Shown here: piece by piece, positions 24,117 to 33,576 of the stretch
Position numbering within the stretch: position 1 is the first letter of the stretch
How the letters are laid out: every line of letters starts with the position of its first letter
Source: Polystyrenella longa
GTDB taxonomy: Bacteria > Planctomycetota > Planctomycetia > Planctomycetales > Planctomycetaceae
Length of the DNA: 64,000 bases
Assembly: GCF_007750395.1 (NCBI RefSeq)
Contig: NZ_CP036281.1
Span: 3,185,001-3,249,000 of the forward strand
Direction: 5' to 3'
Translations under genes and position numbers: made by a program
The notes under the pieces: model-generated
The model's database searches: none
Told to the model about the DNA's origin: nothing
What the model saw: the letters and a program-made list of their open reading frames with translations, nothing else

Positions 24117-24848
24117 GGGCGCACGCACCTGGGTTACAAGGCCGAACACGTCGTCGATCTCGAGCATGAGATCATTCTCTCGGCGACAGTACAGGAAGGG
24201 ACGGCCAGCGACGCGGGATCGTTGCTGGGCAGCCTGATCGCGGCACAAGGCAACCTGATTCTGGCGGGAAGTGAAGAGAGCATTGAGGAGGTGACGGCGG
24301 ACAAGGGATACCATTCGAACGCAGCGATCAGCGATTGCAGTGGGTTCGGTGTGCGAACTTATATCCCGGAACTGGAGTTAAAGTACGAACGGGTCTGGGC
24401 CGACAAACCAGAGGAATACGAACGGTCCATGACCAATAACCGGCAACGTATGAGACGCAGCAAAGGCAAGCGATTGCAGCGGCAACGCAGCGAAAAGGTG
24501 GAACGGAGTTTCGCCCACACGTGCGAGACGGGCGGAGCCAGGCGAACCTGGTTACGCGGCATGGAGAAGATCAATAAACGCTATCTACTGCAGGCAGCGA
24601 GTCGAAACCTGGGGACCTTGATGCGGTCGCTGTTCGGAACGGGCAGCCCACTGGGTCTGCAGGGGGCGGTTTGGGGGTTGTTTGGACTTTATATAGCCGT
24701 TATTGAGTGGCTTTGCGGTTTGCCCGGAGCTTCATCGCGGCTCAGATCGGTCCGGACCAACAATCGGCTGATAAAAACCGCCCATGAAAACCACCGTCAC
24801 TATTTACCGACATCCCAGCGGATAGCGATGTTTTCAACGGGCTGCTAA
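24117..24848 (+). pseudogene. 5'-truncated DDE transposase (IS1182/IS5-like)
   Basis: An open frame beginning without a start at GRTHLGYKAEHVVDLEHEII, then VTADKGYHSNAAISDC (DKGY, a DDE transposase hallmark), IPELELKYERVWADKP, and SERFAH-type SEKVERSFAHTCETGG with the final catalytic Glu. These match the C-terminal half of IS1182-like/DDE_Tnp_1 transposases; the N-terminal half and left inverted repeat are gone. It begins about 40 bases after the HNH gene stop, so it probably interrupts the end of that cassette. An internal ATG at 24222 is unlikely to make an active protein. Confidence 0.8.
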
Positions 24849-25157
24849 GGGCGTACCTGGAATTCTGCAAGTAGATGTAGTAGACGTTGCATACTTCGGT
24901 CCTACACTTGGATAGTCCAAGATGGGTGGACTCATACTGATGACGTCTGACGCCGGAATTTCCGAAGAGTCGTCGCGAACCCCTCTCGTACTCTGGAGTC
25001 TTCAAATACATCATGAGGGATTGTTGAAGTACCCTACGATCGCCTACATTGGGAAATAGAATTCTGTTTTTGATATAATCACTTGCTTGGTTATAGTGAA
25101 TGTCCTTGCTGTTGTTGAAACCATCCCGTGTTACGATAGGCTTATTAGGAGCATCTG
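24849..25157. other. Gene-free stretch before the second CHAT gene
   Basis: About 310 bases with no coding-like frame and no clear right-hand transposon end. It must carry the promoter for the CHAT gene at 25158; I see no convincing -35/-10 pair. Confidence 0.4.
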
Positions 25158-27347
25158 ATGGGCCCCGCATTCGATCAGTGGCTACAGTCATTCAGTTCAT
25201 TTCAAAGCCGTCGATGGGCTGGTGCAGTAGCTAACCCTTGGCAAGAACTCAAAGACCTCGAATCGCTTACTCATGGACTGGTTTCGGAAGGACTGGACTC
25301 TCGTGCCGCAGCTGCTTGTCTTATCTCTGTTGAGGAGGCAGGTTTACTCTATGAAGAACGGAAGTACGACGAAAGTCTCGCGCTTGCAAAACTCTGCAAG
25401 CCGACGGGGCTGGTATTAGGACCAGCAGCGGAATTGATTAATTCCAATCGCGAACTTGTGATAGGAAATATTTTTCTTGTTCGAGATGAAGATACAGTAA
25501 CCGCTGCTGAGTATTTTAAGCGTGCAATCGACGCATCTGGACCCAGTACCCCGTTGATTCGAGGAAATGCCGCCTTTAATCTTGGAATTTGTCAGAATCT
25601 CGATAGCCAAGAGGAAGATGCGATACATAGCTTTAAGCTAGCTGCCTACAGCTATGAACTTGCTGGTCGAGACGACAAAATCAGTGACGTCCTTCACGCC
25701 ACTGGAAACACGTATCGCAAGCTCGATCGGACCGAGGAAGGTGTCTCCAGTTTGATGCAGGCTCTGATTCTTTATAGCACCTCCCTAGATGATATGGGAA
25801 CTTGGCGCGTGGCTGACGATCTCTCACGCGCATTTTTGACATTCGGGTTAGAACGGCCTGAAGAAAACGACCAATGGCTCGAAAAGGCAGGGGAAATGTC
25901 AGACATTGCAATGGCAGCAGGTACTCAGGTCTGGCAGACATTGTGCAACGAGGAAGACCGACTCGCTGACCTCTCTGAGCAAATGATCAATCTTGCGACC
26001 ACTCGATGTGAAATTGCGATGCTGGAAGAGAGTCCGAATGAGATGCTGGCCACTTTGGCCGTAATGAAGGGACGGATTCGTCTTGTCCAAAACTCTGTAC
26101 CGCATGCTGTACTTGCCGGACGCGACGATGAATTCAAGGAAGGGATTTCCGAAGGTGTTCCATATCCACATCTCGAGCTCGTAATTGAAGCAGTGGAACA
26201 GTTGTCCGAAGGACGAACGATAGCGTTGTTAGACCAGTTTTCTATTCACGACAACGAACTAGTAATGGCATACGTCATACCTCAGAAAAAATATTTCGGG
26301 GGATACCATACCTGTCTCGGCGACCCGCCAGATGGGTCAATGTCTCCCAGGCTCCGTGGAAAAGAGCGTGGCGACAGAATCGTCAGTACTTGCCAGAGCC
26401 TTCTTGAGAACATAGTTTCGCATGGGCAACGCTGTAGCATGGTTCTTCCTGATGATCCAATGAAGGCCGATACGAATACTCGCAAACAACTGGAGCAATG
26501 GAACGACGAGTTCGCAGACGAATTCAGACAATTGGGCGAAGTCTTTTTTCCTGATGAAATATTGGACGAATTTCGTAGTCTGGGAGTGGAACATGTTATT
26601 CTCAGCGTTGATCCTCTATTTGCACGGACACCCTATTCATCTCTTATCGGTAAACATGGACCGATCATTGATGAGCCTTGGGATCTTTCACTCGTGACTT
26701 CCTCAATGGAGATTGTCAGAATTGCAGAACGGCAGAGCCGCCAACGTGAAGACTCAAAGAAAATTTACTGGTTTGCTCCCGATGAGGAAGTGAATGCAAG
26801 TCGAGGTGGAAACGAAGAGATTACAGCTATAACAAATATGATGTCAGCCACGCAAATTCGAGAAAAAGAAGCCACTGTTCAGGAAATGGTTGATTCGTTA
26901 GATGTTGGGCGATTTTGTCATTTTCGGGGCCACGGTCGTTGGACAGGAGACGTGAAATCATCTGGCCCAGTTTTCACCAATGACGAAGTCCTCTCATCGG
27001 ACAAATACTCGAAGTCAGGTAAATTTCCTGGTTTTCTCTTTACTGCTGCATGTCTGACAGGATTCGGAGATGCAGTCGGAACGGAAATGCAGGGATCGCT
27101 GGTGGATTATGATCGTGCTGGTTTATACGGTACCATATTGACCAACTGGCCGATTCATGGTCTCGCCGCAACAGTATTCACGGAATTGTTTTACGAAAAG
27201 TTGCACAATAGCGGAAATGCTGCCAGCGCAATCCGGGAAGCTAGTATCCATTGTCGAGCACTGATGCCCCACACTTATTTATGGGCACCATTTGTTTTGA
27301 TTGGCGGATGGAACTTATCCAATTTTGTCCAAATAAATGGTGATTAA
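25158..27347 (+). CDS. Second TPR-CHAT caspase-like protease
   Basis: A 729-residue protein. TPR-like helices occupy about 50-260 (PLIRGNAAFNLGICQNLDSQ, HATGNTYRKLDRTEEGV). The CHAT domain (about 420-729) has catalytic His592 in HFRGHGRW and Cys632 in FTAACLTGF, and ends with AASAIREASIHCRA and WAPFVLIGGW, typical of CHAT C-termini. AGGAG lies 7 nt before the ATG. It stands alone, with no co-directional partner within 390 bases downstream, and shares little sequence with the CHAT protein at 13.2-16.4 kb apart from the catalytic motifs. Role in defence is inferred from family and context. Confidence 0.88.
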   Translation: MGPAFDQWLQSFSSFQSRRWAGAVANPWQELKDLESLTHGLVSEGLDSRAAAACLISVEEAGLLYEERKYDESLALAKLCKPTGLVLGPAAELINSNRELVIGNIFLVRDEDTVTAAEYFKRAIDASGPSTPLIRGNAAFNLGICQNLDSQEEDAIHSFKLAAYSYELAGRDDKISDVLHATGNTYRKLDRTEEGVSSLMQALILYSTSLDDMGTWRVADDLSRAFLTFGLERPEENDQWLEKAGEMSDIAMAAGTQVWQTLCNEEDRLADLSEQMINLATTRCEIAMLEESPNEMLATLAVMKGRIRLVQNSVPHAVLAGRDDEFKEGISEGVPYPHLELVIEAVEQLSEGRTIALLDQFSIHDNELVMAYVIPQKKYFGGYHTCLGDPPDGSMSPRLRGKERGDRIVSTCQSLLENIVSHGQRCSMVLPDDPMKADTNTRKQLEQWNDEFADEFRQLGEVFFPDEILDEFRSLGVEHVILSVDPLFARTPYSSLIGKHGPIIDEPWDLSLVTSSMEIVRIAERQSRQREDSKKIYWFAPDEEVNASRGGNEEITAITNMMSATQIREKEATVQEMVDSLDVGRFCHFRGHGRWTGDVKSSGPVFTNDEVLSSDKYSKSGKFPGFLFTAACLTGFGDAVGTEMQGSLVDYDRAGLYGTILTNWPIHGLAATVFTELFYEKLHNSGNAASAIREASIHCRALMPHTYLWAPFVLIGGWNLSNFVQINGD

Positions 27348-27691
27348 AGATCGATTTTCGCATAAGTGTGTTCATTTTAAGTAGGGGTATGCGACAATAG
27401 TTGATGCGAACATTACAGGTCCCAATATTTCATCCAAATGTCGGAATAAACAATTCATTTGTCTTCCAAATTCTTACTGATTAAAGAATTGAGGGAGGGA
27501 GAACTATGAACTGGGCTAAGATGTGGATAATGTTCCGAATACTCAATGAGTTTCATCCTGTTTGTTATATCTGCGTAGAATTACTGTAACTGCGCTACTA
27601 CAGATAGGGTACGCATTGAAAAGTTACTCATGCTATGTATCACATACAGTATCTATGTGTGATATACTATCCCTTAAGCAATATTTCAGAA
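27348..27691. promoter_or_regulatory. Gene-free AT-rich stretch with imperfect operator-like repeat
   Basis: About 340 bases without a gene. Near 27635-27668 there is an imperfect inverted repeat, TATCACATA facing TATGTGTGATA, which may be a regulatory site for the DUF4365 gene. The rest shows nothing I can name. Confidence 0.35.
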
Positions 27692-27722
27692 CAAGTCCGT
27701 GCAAGTTAAAATAAGCTATGTC
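27692..27722 (+). repeat. Leader repeat copy 2 (upstream of the DUF4365 gene)
   Basis: Begins CAAGTCCGTGCAAG and ends AAGCTATGTC, 31 bases. It ends 17 bases before the DUF4365 start and matches 22483-22514 closely. The shared placement ahead of two unrelated genes, each with an attC-like 3' end in its transcription unit, suggests a common cassette 5' end or promoter. Confidence 0.6.
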
Positions 27723-27739
27723 GCAAGGTGAGCTGAATC

Positions 27740-28975
27740 ATGAAGGCCCAAGACAGTGACCGCACTGAACGAATTGGCACAGGCATTGCAATGGCCGTGT
27801 TTGAGTCGCTTGGATTTGCATTCCGCGAGCAGTCTGAGAGTGACTATGGGATCGATGCTCACGCCGAGCTGATCGTAACGGAAAAGCCGACCGGTCAACT
27901 CTTGGGTCTCCAACTAAAGTCTGGCCCAAGCTACCTCTCGGAAACATGTAATGATGGTTATGTCTTTCGGACGGACAAGAAGCACGTCGACTATTGGCTC
28001 AAACACGCACTACCGGTTCTGATCTGTCTTGGTGACGTCGATACCAAAACGATCTACTGGCAGGTTGTAAACTCCGACACCGCCGTTTCAACTGGCAAGG
28101 GCTTCAAGTTCACAGTCCCGACCACACAGACAATTGGTCCCGCGTCAAAGACAGCACTTGCTAGCCTTCTCACACCGGTGGTTGCAACTGATCGGTACAC
28201 AATCTTCAAAACCGATGACACGAGCCATGGTGCGGCGAAACGCTATTCATTTGAGGTTGTGCTCAACGGCAGCGTGAGCAAGGCGGAAGTTGCTGCGATC
28301 GTTCGCCAAGTTACCGACGAGGGCCAGAAACGAAGATACCATCGAAACCACATGGTTGAAGGACAATGGGGTGACACGGACGCGTATGTGGTCTGGACGT
28401 ATATCTATCCAAGTGCCGAGGACCACAGTCGACGCAATCACGTTTGCCGCAGCATTTGGATCCATGACAGCTTGGCGCCTGAATTCCGCCCAATGGGATT
28501 TGATGGCGAAAATGTCGGCGACAACATCATTGTTGATTGGAGTGACAAGTACGATTTCCTTACGGAACACGTATCGACACACACACTTTCTAAGGAAGCT
28601 TATTTTTCCGAAGTGTTGCCCCGAATTTATGAGCTTAAATCGGCACTAACAACTATTGAGGCCAACTTGCTAGCACTCGCCAACAGTGACTCTCAGGAAA
28701 CTGACTTTCTCGCCGCAACGGAGGCCGAGCGATCGCGAATCAACGAAATCTATTTCGAGATCACAGATTTACCTTATGCGCCCTTTGAGTGCCGTGATAT
28801 GGATACCAAGCTCGAAAGCTTTGTTGCTTTCCTGCACAATATTTGGTTGTTCTACTCGGATGAAGGTCGCACGAGTTGGGACGAACAAAGCAGGCTTGAA
28901 CAATCATTGCAGCAGCGGTCGTATGCTTGCGAGACCCTGCGACACTTGGAGTACGAACTTTCCAAGGCACGTTGA
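27740..28975 (+). CDS. DUF4365 domain protein (PD-(D/E)XK-like nuclease fold)
   Basis: A 411-residue protein. The first 150 residues match DUF4365: ERIGTGIAMAVFESLGFAFR, then SESDYGIDAHAEL with the acidic metal ligand, QLLGLQLKSG with the QxK, and HVDYWLKHALPVLICLGD. DUF4365 is regarded as a restriction-endonuclease-like fold and is frequent in defence islands. The C-terminal 250 residues are unrecognised; the last part (about 300-411) is helical. AAGGTGAG sits 8 nt before the ATG. The gene is flanked by the leader repeat and an attC-like element, consistent with a mobile gene cassette. Confidence 0.82.
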   Translation: MKAQDSDRTERIGTGIAMAVFESLGFAFREQSESDYGIDAHAELIVTEKPTGQLLGLQLKSGPSYLSETCNDGYVFRTDKKHVDYWLKHALPVLICLGDVDTKTIYWQVVNSDTAVSTGKGFKFTVPTTQTIGPASKTALASLLTPVVATDRYTIFKTDDTSHGAAKRYSFEVVLNGSVSKAEVAAIVRQVTDEGQKRRYHRNHMVEGQWGDTDAYVVWTYIYPSAEDHSRRNHVCRSIWIHDSLAPEFRPMGFDGENVGDNIIVDWSDKYDFLTEHVSTHTLSKEAYFSEVLPRIYELKSALTTIEANLLALANSDSQETDFLAATEAERSRINEIYFEITDLPYAPFECRDMDTKLESFVAFLHNIWLFYSDEGRTSWDEQSRLEQSLQQRSYACETLRHLEYELSKAR

Positions 28976-28980
28976 GCAGC

Positions 28981-29071
28981 GACATAACGAAACAATGCAC
29001 TGGAGTTGTCGACCGGGCGGAATTTGAAATCAACGTCACTGGCGGTAAAGTGGTGATTTCAAACGTTAGCC
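28981..29071 (+). repeat. attC-like (59-base element) site after the DUF4365 gene
   Basis: Starts GACATAACGAAACAATGCAC just after the DUF4365 stop and ends with GTTAGCC (29065-29071), close to the integron core GTTRRRY. Between them TTTGAAATCA (29023-29032) and TGATTTCAAA (29054-29063) are exact reverse complements, with an inner CACT/AGTG pair, so a single strand would fold into an imperfect hairpin. Position after a gene, length of about 91 and folding suit an attC site. No integron integrase is present in the window. Confidence 0.5.
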
Positions 29072-29304
29072 AGTAACCGATGAGGCAAATCTGAAATGAG
29101 AATAAAGGAGTTGCTCAAGGTACTCTCTGAAAATCGTGAGCAGGTACCGCAAGTGAATCACGCAACTTTGACTGCACGTTGAATGAAGCGTTAATGCAGA
29201 AGCAACCAGAGGTTCCCTACTTATTAAGGACTCCCGGGCGAATTCCCAAATCCACAATAGCGATAGGACAGAATACTGCCCGTCTAGTATTCTTTATTTT
29301 TTGA

Positions 29305-32300
29305 ATGGAAATGAAGAAAACTGAATTCAGATTTGACGTTGCTCTATCATTTGCTGGGCAAGATCGACCTTATGTAGAAGCTGTGGCGAGAGCCATGCAG
29401 TCGCTTGGGCTTCAGGTATTCTACGACCAGGACCACCACGCGCACCTTTGGGGTAAAAATCGAACTGAGTACGAGAAGATCTACGGACCAGACTCAGCAT
29501 ATGTAGTGCCTATGATTTCAAAGCACTACACAGAGCGAGAATGGACTCAATGGGAATTTGAAACAGCCAAAAGAGAGGCAAAAAAACGTGAGGATGACTT
29601 CATCCTTCCGATTCGAATAGACGACACGCGTCAAATCGGCCTAACTGATGACCACAACTACCTCGGAGCAGACGACTTTACTCCTAAGGAGATTGCGCAG
29701 GCTCTGAAGACGAAACTCGATACAAGATTTATCAGGAAGAGGAAAATCGATCGATCTCAAAAGGTCGGTATGACCGTATTGACCGCCGCAGCGAGAGAAG
29801 CACTCGGTATAATCATTGCGGCTCCGATTCCAATGACAGCTAGTCACCTAAAAGGCCTTTTCCCAGACATTGACTGGCCCAAACATATTCGGCGTCTCAA
29901 ACAGCTCAAATTGATCAATGCAGATGGTCTCGTCGATTCTCCAAAGCACGTTGTAGCAAGTTTTACAGATGAGCTTGCCAAACTGGAGTCACGTTGGGTC
30001 ATTCGACTTGAAGAACTTCAGGACCATGTTGACTGCGCTCTGTTCTTATCGCTTCTCTACATCAAACAAGAGCGTATTGACGACGCAGTTTTGTTGGTCG
30101 CAGATGCCACATTGGCGACTGAATCAGATCGCTGGATGCCATTTTGCATCAGCATTTTGAATGCGCTGAATAATAATTTACTTAGAAAAATGCAGCCCGA
30201 AACGCGAATGAAGTTCTTTCATGCGTTCGGGCATTGCCTATCTGCATCATGTCAGTTTGGAGAAGCTCGTGCCCAATTTGAAAAACTACGAAGAATAGCA
30301 GTAAGACGTAAAGATCCGGAGTCCGTTGGTCTTGCACTACTGAATATCGGCACGAACTACCACAAACAAGGTGATATTGAGTCGGCGATAAGGTTCTATG
30401 AGCGTACGCGAGATCACGCGAAGAGACACGAATTGACGATGCTTGCATCCCACGTCGCCGGGAACATGGGACAAATCGAAGTTGAGATCGAGCCCGAAAG
30501 AGGGATCGAGTTGCTGCGTGAATCCATTAAGCTGAAAAAGAAGTGCAATGACGAAATTGGAATTGCAGGATCGACACAAGTTCTGGCACAAGCATTCGCG
30601 GAGTTAGGCGATTTTGACTCGGCAATTCGGTACTATGATGAAGCTGAAGCGATAACGCAAAATCTTCAGCTCGCACACTTGGAAACGCTGCTACTGAATA
30701 ATAAGGGGAATACGCTTTTCGAAGCTGGCAAGCGAAGCGAAGCACTCCGCGTGTTCAAGAAAGCCAAGAGATTGGCATACAAGGAAGGATTTGACGAGCT
30801 ACTTGTGCGTGCTACTGAAGGTATTTCCCGCGTTCTTTACAGCATGGGCAAACTGGATGAAGCCAAGTTGCGTATGGAAGAATTACTTGAGCTTGCAACG
30901 AAAACAGAATTATTTGAGTTTGTAATGACGGCACATCACGGCTTGTGGGCTGCAAATACACGACTCGGTGACTACGAAGACGGCTCTCGACACTTCCAGG
31001 CGTTGACTCGACTTGCTCGCAAGAGAAAAGCAGAGCATTGGTTGATTCGCGGACTCGTTGACAAAAGTCGTCCCATTCAGGATGGTAACTTTATCGAAGC
31101 GGATCTCAAGACGCTGAAAGAAATGATTACTAAAGAAGCTCGCCGAAAGAACAAAACTGCTACGGCAGCCCTCTGGTTTAAACTTGCCCAGATTTGCGTG
31201 CCAAATGACATTTCTGCAGCGACAGACGCACTTCACAAGTGTATCGTTTGTTGCGAGGATGAAAAAGAGTTGGTGGAAACGCTTCTTGAAGCATACGAAT
31301 TACTCTACACCTTGTATTGGGATTTATCTGGCCAGTTTGAAGATGCCATTGAGATATTGGACTCGATCGTCAGAGTCGCGAAACGACATAGCAGCGTAGA
31401 GATTGAACTTGCCGCAATCAACCAAAAAGGCGTTTGTCTACAAGCCCTAAGTCGAGGTAGAGAAGCCTTACAGCATCACAAACGCGTTTCAGAACTTGCA
31501 CGAAAACAAAAACTACCTTGGTTGGTGGTTAAGTCATTACAAAATCTTGCTGAATGTCACCTTCGACTAGGAGACACTAACGCAGCCCTCCGCGTTTTTA
31601 AAAAAGCCAGAATTGTGGCTGCCGAGTCGGGCGATGAAGCTTCCGTTATCCAGATCGATCACGGGCGGGCGTTGACTCTTGTGAACACACAAGAGTTCGA
31701 TGAGGCCACCGTTCTATTTAAAGAATGTCGTGCTCGTTCACTTCGAATGGAATTGTGGTCCGAGTACGTGCGGGCATGCGAGGCCATTGCAAATCTATCA
31801 TGGACGCGTGGTAGAAAAAAGACAGCAGTTAAGCTGTATGAAAAGGCACTATCGGAATGTGACGCCCGAGACGTGGTCGAATGGAAAGCACAGATCGCTT
31901 TCAATCTTTCGCAATTACTCCGACTACTCGGCGACTTTCGCAAGGCACATAAAGTTCTTTCCCATAATATAGATTTGGTAGACGATGTATTCCTCCTGTC
32001 GGAATTTCACTCAACACTTGCTGAACTTTGCGAGGAAACGAATCAGCTAGACGATGCCCGAGAACATTGGCAGATCGCGGTTCAGTCATCTGAGAATGTT
32101 GGTGATGAGGATGAGATTGTATACTGCCGTTCGGGCTATGCAAAATTCGAAAGAAGACACGGTGACCAAAAGAGAACAATTCGGGAACTGGATGAATTGC
32201 TGAAAGGAAAGCTATCGACGGAGGATCGCGGCATTATACTGAAGCAGTTATTCAAAACATTGCTTGAACGAAAGTCTGAAAAACGAGCTGAGTCGATTTT

Positions 32301-32724
32301 TCTTACCGCTCAAGATCATTTGCAGAAGTACGAGCTGAAGGAACAGTTGATCGACCTTTATATGGCAGCATTTGACCACAATTGGATTGGAAATCGAGAG
32401 TCACGGTTCAATGCACTGCAGGCTTATGTAGCTGCATTTCTTACTGCGGCAGCAGACACTAAGGTTGAGGAACAACTTGGAGACATTATGGGTCGCACAC
32501 TGCTCAAACTCACTCAACTGGAAACGGCACCGTCGCTAACCCAACTTGAGTGGCTTACCAGTCGACTCGAAAACTGGCTAACTGAGCAACTTGGTGAAGC
32601 CGAACTGATTTCAACATTGATGCATCCAGTTCGTTACGCAGAAAAACTGATCCCATTCAACAAGAATCCAGTGAGGTTTCTGGAGGAACACGCGCGACTG
32701 TTCGCTGAATTCACTGGCGAGTAG
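29305..32724 (+). CDS. TIR-domain protein with long TPR array
   Basis: A 1139-residue protein. Residues about 8-140 form a TIR domain: FDVALSFAGQDRPYVEAVAR, VFYDQDHHAHLWG, VPMISKHYTEREW, and WEFE with Glu84 as the likely NADase catalytic residue. A winged-helix-like segment follows (about 150-225). From about 240 to the end runs a very long array of TPR-like helices (ALLNIGTNYHKQGDIESAIR, AQAFAELGDFDSAIRYYDEA). No NB-ARC or STAND ATPase motif is visible, so sensing would rest on the repeats. Bacterial TIR proteins degrade NAD+ or make cyclic ADP-ribose signals upon infection. No Shine-Dalgarno sequence is clear; MKKTEF at 29311 is an alternative start. Confidence 0.88.
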   Translation: MEMKKTEFRFDVALSFAGQDRPYVEAVARAMQSLGLQVFYDQDHHAHLWGKNRTEYEKIYGPDSAYVVPMISKHYTEREWTQWEFETAKREAKKREDDFILPIRIDDTRQIGLTDDHNYLGADDFTPKEIAQALKTKLDTRFIRKRKIDRSQKVGMTVLTAAAREALGIIIAAPIPMTASHLKGLFPDIDWPKHIRRLKQLKLINADGLVDSPKHVVASFTDELAKLESRWVIRLEELQDHVDCALFLSLLYIKQERIDDAVLLVADATLATESDRWMPFCISILNALNNNLLRKMQPETRMKFFHAFGHCLSASCQFGEARAQFEKLRRIAVRRKDPESVGLALLNIGTNYHKQGDIESAIRFYERTRDHAKRHELTMLASHVAGNMGQIEVEIEPERGIELLRESIKLKKKCNDEIGIAGSTQVLAQAFAELGDFDSAIRYYDEAEAITQNLQLAHLETLLLNNKGNTLFEAGKRSEALRVFKKAKRLAYKEGFDELLVRATEGISRVLYSMGKLDEAKLRMEELLELATKTELFEFVMTAHHGLWAANTRLGDYEDGSRHFQALTRLARKRKAEHWLIRGLVDKSRPIQDGNFIEADLKTLKEMITKEARRKNKTATAALWFKLAQICVPNDISAATDALHKCIVCCEDEKELVETLLEAYELLYTLYWDLSGQFEDAIEILDSIVRVAKRHSSVEIELAAINQKGVCLQALSRGREALQHHKRVSELARKQKLPWLVVKSLQNLAECHLRLGDTNAALRVFKKARIVAAESGDEASVIQIDHGRALTLVNTQEFDEATVLFKECRARSLRMELWSEYVRACEAIANLSWTRGRKKTAVKLYEKALSECDARDVVEWKAQIAFNLSQLLRLLGDFRKAHKVLSHNIDLVDDVFLLSEFHSTLAELCEETNQLDDAREHWQIAVQSSENVGDEDEIVYCRSGYAKFERRHGDQKRTIRELDELLKGKLSTEDRGIILKQLFKTLLERKSEKRAESIFLTAQDHLQKYELKEQLIDLYMAAFDHNWIGNRESRFNALQAYVAAFLTAAADTKVEEQLGDIMGRTLLKLTQLETAPSLTQLEWLTSRLENWLTEQLGEAELISTLMHPVRYAEKLIPFNKNPVRFLEEHARLFAEFTGE

Positions 32725-33509
32725 ATCGCTTGCCGGAACTGTGCTCGACTGACACGGTCTAGGTTATAAAGTGCTAAAAGCAAAGTTTTTCGCTGCTTGC
32801 TTCATCGACTGCGAAGCTATTCACCCTAAGTTATCTCAGGCGTTTAACACCATCGACTCACATGACGACCCTGCTCGGTCACATAGTCCGCCGCAATTGT
32901 AAGACTCACCGACGGTTCAGTGCGCTTATACTCTGTTCGAATTTCGTGATATCTGTCAGGGATACTTGTTCTTTCGCTGACAGTCGATACTAACGCCTGC
33001 AAATGCTGACTCTATATGAATGCCGTTACGGTAAAAAAGTTATTGAAAACACTGGATCGTGAAATCCTTCATGAATGGCTTGAAGCGAACGACAGGCTCC
33101 GCCTTGACTGCTCGATCAGAGAAAGCCCTGTTTGTGGAAGCTGGGCTCCGAGTACTGGCCTACGCCTTGCGGCGTTAGCCCACAAAATACGTTCTATGAT
33201 TTTTTTTCAACAAGGCTAAACTGCTTCTAGCATTCCAACTGGCTCAAGTTTGGGGAGTGAGGTCTCAGATCTTAATGAGAATTCAAACTCTGTCTATAGT
33301 TTGGAGAGGAGGGCAAATGAATCACGTCAGTAAATGTGAACCGTAGTTTTTAGTTGATGTAGCCGGAACAAACTCGGAACAATGTTGCCCGTACGAATCC
33401 GATCCTAAATCTTTCTTATTACCCTAAGAAAGCGATTCAAACACCTTACTGGAAGCAACATAACCTCTAACTGTCCTGTAACATTCACATAAATACAACA
33501 TCGAAATTG
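32725..33509. other. Gene-free stretch between the TIR-TPR gene and the tRNA fragment
   Basis: About 785 bases without a convincing gene. A 67-codon frame at 33016 lacks a ribosome-binding site and resembles nothing I know. A hairpin with arms CTTTCTTA (33411-33418) and TAAGAAAG (33425-33432) is present but has no T-run. It probably represents decayed element end sequence. Confidence 0.45.
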
Positions 33510-33565
33510 TGGATTTAGGATCCAGTGTCCTTAGCGACGTGGGGGTTCGAGTCCCCCCTCTCGTA
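33510..33565 (+). tRNA. 3' fragment of tRNA-Leu(UAG), candidate attachment site
   Basis: The sequence begins inside the anticodon arm (TGGA-TTTAGGA-TCCA, anticodon TAG in the loop), followed by a long class II variable arm (GTGTCCTTAGCGACG). The T arm GGGGG-TTCGAGT-CCCCC is perfect, and the acceptor 3' strand CTCTCGT is followed by A at 33565. The 5' acceptor strand, the D arm and the first anticodon-stem base are missing: upstream sequence has no ACGAGAG or GCGAGAG at the right distance. No CCA is encoded. A 3' tRNA fragment starting at the anticodon loop is the usual product of tyrosine-recombinase integration. Confidence 0.8.
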
Positions 33566-33576
33566 CTTATTACTAT

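Noticed and set aside
33016-33219. 67-codon plus-strand frame (starts MNAVTVKKLLKTLDREILHE)
   Set aside because: No ribosome-binding site and no recognisable family; surrounded by decayed sequence. It may be a transposase scrap but I cannot support it.
33510-33565. Functional tRNA-Leu
   Set aside because: The 5' acceptor strand and D arm are absent upstream, so only a 3' fragment is present and no functional tRNA can form.
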